Source: Zea mays
Lineage: Eukaryota > Streptophyta > Magnoliopsida > Poales > Poaceae
NCBI RefSeq assembly: GCF_902167145.1
Contig: NC_050098.1
Location: forward strand, 111,142,207-111,206,206
Direction: 5' to 3'
Length of the DNA: 64,000 nucleotides
The translations under genes were made by a program, and so were the position numbers. Positions 56,901-64,000 of this stretch are shown piece after piece (position 1 is the first letter of the stretch; each line of letters begins with the position of its first letter). The notes under the pieces were generated by a model. That model made no database searches. It had not been told where the DNA came from and saw only the letters and a program-made list of their open reading frames with translations.

Positions 56901-57536
56901 TTCTCCTGTTTCTCGCGCGTGGCCCCCCAGCGCCAGTTGCTGCCGGCAGCAGTCACCACTCGTTGAGAAAACGACGGGAGCCTTCCGTCGTCGTTCCGGA
57001 GGTAAAACCACCGGCGCTGCCACCCCTTGTTCGAAGACACAAGGATGGCGGGGATGTACTGCTGCGCGCGCCCCTGCCTCAACTGGAGGGTGCAGCCACT
57101 GGCCCACACCGCCATGCAGACCTTCTTTTCCCCTGTCGTCAAGGCAAAAAAGCTCCGTGGAGAAGAGATGGGTCCACAGATCCCAGTGGGGGTCAATCCC
57201 CAAAAAACCCTCGCAAACCGCCGCAAAGATGGCCGCTTGCGCAATGGAGTTAGGGTTGAAGTTGTGCAGCTCCACCCCGTAGTAGTGCAGGAGCGCCCGC
57301 ATGAAACGGCTCGCTGGCACTCCGAACCCCCTCTCTTGGAAGGAGACGAAACTAACCACATACCCCAGGGGCGGAGTCGGGTCGGCCTCGCTCGCAGGGG
57401 CCATCCACTCCGGCTGCAGGTCACCGAAGAGGGGATGGAGCAAACCATCGGTGACGAGGGCCTCTAGATCGTCCACCGTGACGATGGAGGAAGGTCACGG
57501 ATCACGCAGCGGAACAACGGTCACCTTGTCGGCCAT
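53955..57536 (-). pseudogene. Spliced antisense gene of element B (PF04195-like), full length
   Basis: Exons 57536-56619, 56541-55880, 55805-55050 and 54980-53955; introns 56618-56542 (77 nt), 55879-55806 (74 nt) and 55049-54981 (69 nt), all GT-AG with donors GTGAGT, GTAAGT and GTAAGG. Exon 1 encodes the PF04195-like region (GFGVPASRF, NPNSIAQAAIF, GIDPHWDLW). Exon 2 has a Lys/Arg/Glu helix and an aspartate run, exon 3 is Ala/Pro-rich and ends ALRFWTRGASKPLF, and exon 4 is a long coiled-coil-like part ending in HHGVRGAFAVLASHYDVDLERVSEG. It stops at 53957-53955. Lesions: TGA at codon 14, a one-base insertion near 57150, TAG in exon 1 (LPLA*RRLP), and further shifts in exon 3. No function is known. 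Confidence 0.82.
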
Positions 57537-57669
57537 CACCGAACGAAGGGGGTGGAGGCGGAGGGGACAAGGTGCGCGGTTTTCTTTTCTCTGGCTATTC
57601 TCTTAGGTTGCAAAAACCAAAGCAGAAGGCGAGCAGCAGAATAAAGAGCCACCGCCGGCCCCTCTTCCG

Positions 57670-57680
57670 GGTATATAAAG
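57670..57680. promoter_or_regulatory. TATA-like site upstream of the antisense gene in element B
   Basis: GTATATAAAGG (plus) is the counterpart of the site at 2890 in element A, 136 bp from the antisense ATG. The same caution on direction applies. Confidence 0.4.
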
Positions 57681-58022
57681 GCCCGAGCGAGATCGGTTCA
57701 ACACTTCGCCCGAACCCGCCGCCAAATTCAAACTCGAAGGCGAAACGCCCATTCCTCGAACGACTCGCGCACGCGCAACGGCCGCCCCGTGAATCGCCCG
57801 TCCCATCGCATTAACTCCTTGGCAGGGCAAGCGACGCTATTGGCAGGCGAAGCAGGCGTTGTTTCACCTCCGCCATGATGACCGCGTCAAAAAAGGTGTG
57901 CCCCACCATTTAAATTCATATCCTTTTCCTCTTCCCCTTTCTCTCTCTTGCTACACGGATCGGGAAAGGGGATATTTCGAAAGGGATCCTTCTCCGCGAA
58001 GGAAGCGGGCCCCGAGCCCTCC

Positions 58023-58250
58023 TACTGATCAGGGGTTCGAAGGCTGGCCCCTCGGAAGGGTTTCGACAGTCGCCCCAGAGCACTCGGGCTCAAGCTCATT
58101 ACTGATCAGGGGTTCGAAGGCTGGCCCCTCGGAAGGGTTCGACAGCCGCCCCAGAGCACTCGAGCTCCGCGCCCACTACTGATCAGGGGTTCGAAGGCTG
58201 GCACCTCGAAAGGGTTCGACAGCCGCCCCGGAGCACACAGAGCGAGGGAT
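58023..58250 (+). repeat. 77-bp tandem repeat, three copies (element B)
   Basis: Units start TACTGATCAGGGGTTCGAAGG at 58023, 58100 and 58177, exactly 77 bp apart as in element A. Confidence 0.9.
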
Positions 58251-58841
58251 GACTCTAGGTACGTCTGTTACATGGCCGAGGCTCGGGCTACGCTCCCGAG
58301 GTACCCCTAGGACATTTCTGAGACCAGCAGGAGCGATTTTGTAACGGAATCCCATCAGAGGGAGGCATCGAGCCCTCGGACCCTATCGAACGGGACCGGG
58401 TCCGGCAAATCACCTGCAGGTACTTTTGGAGCGCGCCTCTGGGCCACTAGTCGACCCTTATCGAACGGGGCACGGACCTCCACTCGTATCACCCGTTAGC
58501 AACTCACAGGAGACACCATGTTCGGCGCCCTCCGAGGGCAACATGGCGCTTTCCCCCCTTCCTCCTTGCGGAAAGGCGATGAAGGGGCGTATGATAAAAG
58601 TCGAGATAGTCCTTGATCGTCCTCTCGCTCCGTGCAGAGGCTCGGGGGCTGCTCTCGCAAACCTGGCTACGGCCAAACCGTTGACAGCGTCAACAAACCA
58701 GCCTAAAAACTTGGAACCTGACCATGCACCCGGGCTACGATCAGGTCCCATGAGGGAACAACCAGGCCGGCCAAGGCATCACGAAAGGCATTAAGACCTC
58801 AGAGGAGTCAAACCACTCCTTCGAGGCCTCGGGGGCTACAC

Positions 58842-58871
58842 CCGGCGGGTGCGCTCGCGCGCACCCACCGG
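58842..58871. other. Perfectly retained hairpin near the 3' LTR (element B)
   Basis: All 30 bases equal those at 4057-4086 of element A, including the single stem mismatch and the TCGC loop. Confidence 0.85.
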
Positions 58872-58952
58872 AACAAAGTGTAACCGAGAAAGGCCGGTCC
58901 CCTTGCAAAAAAAGTGCGACAAAGCCTCCAAGCGAGTACCAACACTCCCTTT

Positions 58953-58968
58953 GAGGCTCGGGGGCTAC
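58953..58968 (+). promoter_or_regulatory. Polypurine tract of element B
   Basis: GAGGCTCGGGGGCTAC abuts the 3' LTR. Near-copies are at 58637-58652 and 58823-58839. Confidence 0.78.
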
Positions 58969-60352
58969 TGTCGGGTACCGTAATTAGGGGTACCCCCCAA
59001 CTCTCCTAAACACGGCTGGTAACCACCATCAGCACAAGCTGCATAGACTGATGGGCACGATTCAGGTCAAGGCTTTGTCTACTCAAGGGACGCGATCTCG
59101 CCTCGCCCGAGCCCAGCCTCGGGCGGGAACAGTAGTCCCAGACGAATTCTCGCCTCGCCCGAGGGCCTCCTCAAGCAACGAGCGCACCCTCGACTCGCCC
59201 GAAGCCCAGCTCGGGCAGGCTTCATAGTGAGGCAACCTTGGCCAAATCGCCTCACCAACCGATTGTATCGTAGGCGCATTTAATGCGAGGATCGCCTGAC
59301 ACCTTATCCTGACACATGTGCCTCAGTCGGCAAGGTCGAAGTGACCGCAATCACTTTGCCCTTCCACTGACCGACCTGATAGGAAAACAGCGCCGCTAGC
59401 CCCTCTCCGACTGCTGTGCCACCCTCCAGGGCGAGGCTGACAAACAGCTAAGTCTAGCCTCAGGCGCAACAGGAAGCTCCGCCTCGCCCGACCTTGGGCC
59501 TCGGCCTCAGGAGGAGGTCTCCGCCTCGCCCGACCCCAGGGCTAAGCCCCCGCCTTGGCCTCGGAAGGTAGTCTCCGCCTCGCCCGACCCCAGGGCTCGG
59601 CCTCAGCCTCGGCCTCGGAAGGTGGTCTCCGCCTCGCCCGAGCCCAGGGCTCGGCCTCAACCTCGACCTCAGAAGGAATCGCGTCCTTGCTCGACTCCGG
59701 CCTCGGCCTCAGGAGGAGTCTCCGCCTCGCCCGACCTTGGGCTTGGACCGACCGCGCCATGGAGGATGCATCATTACCCTACCCCTAGCTAGCTCATGCT
59801 ACGGGGGAACAAGACCGACATCCCATCCAGGCTCGCCCCGGTAACAAGTAATGATGGCTCCCCGCGTGCGTCCATGACGACGATGGTTCTCAGCCCCCTA
59901 TGGAAGCAAGGAGACGTCAGCAAGGTCCCAGCAGCCGCGACAGTTGTGCTTCTACAGGGCTCAAGCGCTCCTCCGACGGCCACGATACCGCGTACGCAGG
60001 GCTCTAGCACCTCTCCGACAACCACGTTGGCATGTACACATCGCTCAGGCACCTCTCTGCTGGACACGTTAGCGCATAGCTACACCCCCATTGTACACCT
60101 GGACCCTCTCCTTGCATCTATAAAAGGGAGGTCCAGGGCCTTCATGCGGGAGAACGAGCTGACGAACAGGCTCACCCTCTCTCTCTCGCGAACGCTTGTA
60201 ACCCCTACTATGAGCGCATCCCCCTGGCGCAGGATAACACGAGCCGCGTTTTCCCCCTTGTGTTCCATCTCGCGCCAACCCATCTGGGCTGGGACACGCA
60301 GCAACAATTTTACTCGTCGGTCCAGGGACCCCCCAGGGTCGAAACGCCGACA
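58969..60352 (+). repeat. 3' LTR of element B (1384 bp)
   Basis: Begins TGTCGGGTACCG, ends ACGCCGACA, TATA box at 60119-60126. It pairs with 45712-47107. Confidence 0.93.
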
Positions 60353-61612
60353 ATTTCCATGCCATCCATTCAAGATCAAAATACTAAAACATTATAAAGT
60401 TCAGCTACATCAGTTGACACCAAATGCTATTATGGCGTTGTCCCAGTATATGTGGGCGATGACTACATTTGGTGGGGAGCCTTAGGTTGATCTCTTCGCA
60501 AAACATATTGTCTTCATAGGCAAAAGAAAATAGTGGTCAATAGAGTGGTGAAGTTTGGGAGCTGCATGTTTACTCCAAAGACCGGTAAAACTGTTGGCGA
60601 GGTCTATGAGCTTGTGCCTTGTGCGAAGAATACATGGGGTAGTTGGTTTAAATCTTGGTTTTATGTGGATCATGGAGAAGGGTGCCTGGTGTGGCTCAGC
60701 CAGCGACCAGTGTTATAATGGTGCACGACTTCGTCTCCTTTCCTGACTTCGAAGTCAGGGAAAAGGACCCTGATGAGATGGTGTTGTGTCGTGCAAGGGT
60801 GATGAGCGGTGGTAGAGATTTAGTCGAAGAGTACATTGCATATCAGTTGTGGCCTCTAAGCGTGGGTTGGACGGTTGGTGAAGTAGTGCGACAAAGGATG
60901 CCGTTGAAGAGCGCTTTTTTGGGAAAGATGTTATGGTTGTAAGCCCCGCCTTCGCTGTTGAACTTGGTGGTTGTGACGGGCCAGCCTTTGTGAGCGAGGT
61001 CGAGGCGGAGGCTGTGAATATTTTTGGAAAGTATTCTGCGAAGACTCAGATGACGAAGAGCTTGGAGATCCATGATGGCAACATTCACTTGACCAGAGTC
61101 TTCGAAATGAATGAGCTAGGGTATAGGAGATACCCCGAGGATGTGGAGCGGGGAGAAGAGGAGGATTCTATTGTTACTGTGAAGGGTAAGGAGGTTGTGG
61201 AGAGTGGCGATGATATGGCAGCTTAAAACGAAAAGCACCATCTGCTGGTGGTAGTGTAGAGAAGAAAGCAAAGGGGTCAAAATATCCAGATGAAGCGAAG
61301 GCTGCGTTTGAGGACTTTGCTAGTTTGAGAACCATGGCAACTGATTTTGCTGAGGAAAAAGTGGAGACTACAGGTGAATCTACGTCGCCCGAGTCTTTAC
61401 TGGCAGCGCACGCGATGTCGGCCACAGTTACCGGGGGTAAATATATTCTTGATGTTGTTGGCGAGGACTTGGAACTGAATAGGCTAGCTAAATCTCTCGA
61501 TATTTTTCCCTACGGTTATAATATTTTGGATGTTTTGTCAGTGGTCATGGAGAAGGACCAGAAGTCGAAATTCAAGAAGCCAAAGGAAGTTATTCATATC
61601 ATGGATTCGTGA
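60353..61612 (+). pseudogene. Antisense gene of element Z, 3' part
   Basis: It continues from 45711 after removal of element B: CHPFKIKILKHYKVQLHQLTPNAI (the LHQLTPNAI block is shared with element X), then FGSCMFTPKTG and GSWFKSWFYVDHGEG, matching FGCYNFAYR and GWKSEWFYIK of X. Further right, EEYIAYQLWPLSVGW and a later acidic/Lys-rich region are seen up to about 61612. Frames change several times and stops are frequent, so it is dead. It is the third divergent version of the antisense protein in this window. Confidence 0.75.
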
Positions 61613-61639
61613 AGATCAGCGAAGGTCCAGGCCATGAAA

Positions 61640-62870
61640 GCGGCGAGGTCGAAGGGCGACATGACCAAGGCCACCAAGGCAGAGATGGCTAGTGATGAAG
61701 ACATCACTCCCATACAAATAATGCATGGGCCGACAACACGAGCATGTGCATGATGTCAATGAGGAGAAGCTAGGACATTCACCACAAGAGAAAGCCAAGT
61801 CCGACTCAACTTTGTCTCCACCTTGGAGTCTAGGACCAGTCTGCACTAAATTGGATGCCCATGATAGGAGATAATCTTTCCAACCCAATTGCAACCAACT
61901 TAAAATTCATTCGGAGTCAACAGGAATCGTTGAAACAAGTCAGCATTCAGATCCTGTTTTGGTGTTGCGACACCGTCTGTTGGGTTGTTGGCCCGTGTAT
62001 CGTGTTGGAGCCCATTAGGGGTACGTTCAAAGGTTGTGCACATTTATAACCCCTATTTTAATAGCAGCCACCACCACATTAGGGTTTGGGTTTTTCTTAG
62101 ATCATATCTGTCATCGAACAGTATCGTTGTTCATCGGTTTGTGAGACCTCACCTCGTGATCAATGCAGTTTTGATTGTGTTCCTCTTGTTCGTGCTTGTA
62201 TTCTTGATTGTGCTTGTAGGGATAAGCCTTCGTGGAAAGGTCACTCATGTGTCACGGGTGATAACCAATGGGGGAGTGGTGTAGTGATTGCGAGGATCCG
62301 TTCGCTCGGAGCCGTGGATCATCAACATCGAGATCTCTACCCAATCAAGTTATCGTACCTCACGGAAGATCGGGTCTTGCCCTCTATCAAGTGGTATCAA
62401 GATTCAGGTTGCCCATGAGGTATAATCCTACCTTGAGATTCATTTTGTTTCATCCCATAGTCCACAAAAAGGCAAAAAATTACGGTTAGTTCATCCCAAC
62501 CTAAAACCATCGCCTTAGCCTTTACGCAATTCAGTTTTGGAGTCTGCAGCTCTGAGTTTGTGTTCTAGGTTGAGTTTGGGTGCTGGTTTAGATTTATTTT
62601 GGTTCCATTTGATCCGTTCCATCCGCTTTCAACCGACAAAATTGATCTCCAAAACATATCTCATCTACAAAACCGATCTTATTTTATCTCATCATCGCGT
62701 CCTTATCAGATTATTTTCTATCCAGTTCCGTATTTTGAGCATAAATCTCGCGTACGAACTCATAATTTAGTGTTCTTGTACTTTTTATAAGATTAGAAAA
62801 TTATCTATAAACCCTAAACCCTAAAACCATAAAACCCTAAACCCTAAAACCTAAAAACCTAAACCCTTCA
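61640..62870 (+). mobile_element. Gypsy-type LTR and leader fragment, family P copy 2
   Basis: It begins with a coding remnant containing MHGPTTRA, which resembles the C-terminal GPMTRARA-type motif of gypsy Gag/Pol, then GACCAGTCTGCACTAAA and the same landmarks as copy 1 at 34899-36240, to a primer site TCAAGTGGTATCAAGA at 62386-62401. A leader with telomere-like repeats runs to about 62870, where the pol of element Z resumes. The left boundary is uncertain (61610-61700). As the coding remnant is upstream of an LTR that is followed by a primer site, the coding end probably overlaps the LTR in this family. Confidence 0.6.
62806..62868 (+). repeat. Interstitial telomere-like repeat (CCCTAAA variants)
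   Basis: A 60-bp run of CCCTAAA, CCCTAAAA and CCTAAAAA words lies at the end of the leader fragment. Plant telomeres are (CCCTAAA)n, but this run is short and irregular. Confidence 0.8.
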
Positions 62871-63984
62871 ATCTCCATGATGCACTTAAGCAGGGGCTGG
62901 CTGAGTCCTTTTACGTTCAATTGCCATTTTATTAACGTGAAACCACGATTGAAATACTTCAGCCTTTTTACTTTAGCCAGGTCTATGGGGTGGTAGTAAC
63001 CTTGTAGATATAGAGTTATCGGAGCCCTCCAGTCTTTGGTCATTATGAGGCTTACAATTCTCTAGCCATCTGGCTGCCTTACGACTGGGGCTTCGATTAC
63101 TTGAAATGAACATCCGAATGCATAGGGTCTCCCTTTGTAGCGGCCTTCACGAGTACGTCTTCCTTTTGTTTTTGTTTTTGTCTATATGCTGAATGGTGAA
63201 TCCTTTGAATTGCTTCTCCAGACTTCGTACTACAGATAAATATTGAAGGAGGACTGGCTCTCGAACTTTGCAATTTTTTTCTATCTATCGAGCAACAACT
63301 TTGGAATCAGTTTTGACTATGCATGTTCTAATGCCAAGCGCTCTGAGTTTGCGAAGCCCAAGTATGACTACTTCATATTTTGTTATGTTATTGGTGCATT
63401 TGTCTGTATCTAGAGCAAAACTTAGGTGGGCGGCGTACATGTACTTGGCGCCTCATGGGGCTATTATTATAGCTGTGGTGTCGGCCCCTGCATGACACCA
63501 TGTGTCATCACCGTGAAATGTCAGAGTGTTTCTACAACTATGTGATTGGGCGGTGGAGGCCCTGTCCAATCTACATTGAAGTTGGTGACCACTTGTGACT
63601 TTATTGAGTTTCTTGATTCGAAGACTATGTGGTAGCCAAGAGTTTGGTCGCCCACTTGCCTATTCTGGCTGAAGCTTCTAGATTATAGAACAAATCGTTG
63701 AGACCTCGATCTGTGGGTACCCTAATTTTATGCATTTCAAAATAAAGACGCAACTTTCACGATGCCATGAGAACTAGATATGCTATTTTTTCCATCTGCT
63801 TCATGTTGCATTTCGAGGTGATAAGGACTTCGGAGATCAAATACACGGGATGTTGTTGCACTTTGTCGTCTTTGAGTCTTCCTTGCACCAAGGTTGTGCT
63901 GACTGCGCTATGTGATGTTGCAACGTACAACAGCAATGCAGAGGTAGGCTTTGGACTAGCCAATGTAGTTAACTCCGATAAATA
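62871..63984 (-). pseudogene. pol: Pol fragment of element Z: RNase H and second RNase H
   Basis: The minus strand starts at the right edge of the window in the RNase H (LLLYVATSHSAVSTTLVQ, then PVYLISEVL), continues through SARIGKWATKL and a second RNase H with NNITKYEVVILGLRKL, and reaches DWRAPITLYLQGYY and LLKCIMEIEG in the linker to integrase. Stops and frameshifts are present. The integrase is not found on the other side of the LTR/leader fragment, so it has been deleted or lies elsewhere. The domain order is the same as in element X. Confidence 0.8.
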
Positions 63985-64000
63985 AGCTTTGGGTGACTCA

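Larger units (their letters stand above)
45712..60352 (+). mobile_element. Huck-like Tat-lineage Ty3/gypsy element B, full length, inactive
   Basis: A complete 14.6-kb element: 5' LTR 45712-47107, primer site, gag-pol with at least ten stops, antisense spliced gene, 77-bp repeat, hairpin, polypurine tract, 3' LTR 58969-60352. Flanking five bases ATTCC (45707-45711) and ATTTC (60353-60357) are a target duplication with one transition. The LTRs differ at roughly one base in twenty in the first 190 bp by eye, so it is older than element Y. Confidence 0.93.
44526..63984 (-). mobile_element. Old Tat-lineage gypsy element Z (minus), interrupted twice
   Basis: The pieces in order on the minus strand are pol (63984 to about 62870), antisense-gene region (61612-60353 and 45711-45234) and 3' LTR (about 45190-44526). 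Element B (45712-60352) is inserted in the antisense gene, and an LTR/leader fragment lies between that gene and pol; the integrase is missing. The 5' end is right of the window. Grouping the pieces into one element is an inference from matching orientation and order. Confidence 0.65.

Noticed and set aside
62806..62868. True telomere or chromosome end
   Set aside because: The run is about 60 bp, irregular and flanked by retroelements on both sides.

Overview
The window looks like intergenic heterochromatin from a large grass genome of the maize / Andropogoneae type. Almost every base that can be assigned belongs to nested LTR retrotransposons. I found no intact host gene, rRNA gene, tRNA gene or CRISPR array. 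The organism call is an inference from element types I recognise (Huck-like and TGTTGGGG-type Tat-lineage gypsy, Tekay/Del-like gypsy, SIRE/Opie-Ji-like copia, a CACTA remnant, MITEs) and from the insertion-within-insertion layout.

Left stack, about 1-28.7 kb. A Huck-like element (A, + strand, 3' part only, 3' LTR 4183-5523) sits in a GC-rich LTR of a minus-strand element (5524-7704). That LTR sits in the integrase of a Tekay/Del-like element (minus, 5' LTR 12226-16209). The Tekay/Del-like element in turn interrupts the pol of a Tat-lineage element X (+, 16210-28748). X also carries a young non-autonomous relative, Y (20934-26202), with perfect ATAGG target duplications and nearly identical 659-bp LTRs.

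Middle, about 28.7-44.5 kb. A decayed copia element (29256 to about 34898) is cut off in reverse transcriptase and abuts a minus-strand gypsy LTR/leader fragment. An old minus-strand relative of Y follows (about 36.7-39.06 kb). The rest is older and more AT-rich: three MITE-like elements, an LTR remnant, a dead CACTA transposase, and a 259-bp miniature LTR retrotransposon whose 3' LTR holds a MITE.

Right stack, about 44.5-64 kb. An old minus-strand Tat element Z is split by a complete but dead Huck-like element B (45712-60352, near-matching target duplication ATTCC/ATTTC). A gypsy LTR/leader fragment with telomere-like repeats also lies within Z's territory (about 61.6-62.87 kb).

The most interesting theme is a second gene carried on the antisense strand of the Tat-lineage elements, between pol and the 3' LTR. 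In Huck-like A and B it contains a PF04195-like ('putative gypsy type transposon') region and three GT-AG introns of 77, 74 and 69 nt, at the same places and with the same lengths in both copies. In X and Y a related gene has two introns at homologous positions. In Y, splicing restores an open frame to a natural stop although Y has lost pol and the 5' half of the antisense gene. X, Y and the old Y-like copy also share a tandem-repeat array built on one core motif in the same relative place. In A and B a perfectly retained hairpin and extra polypurine-tract-like motifs lie just before the 3' LTR.
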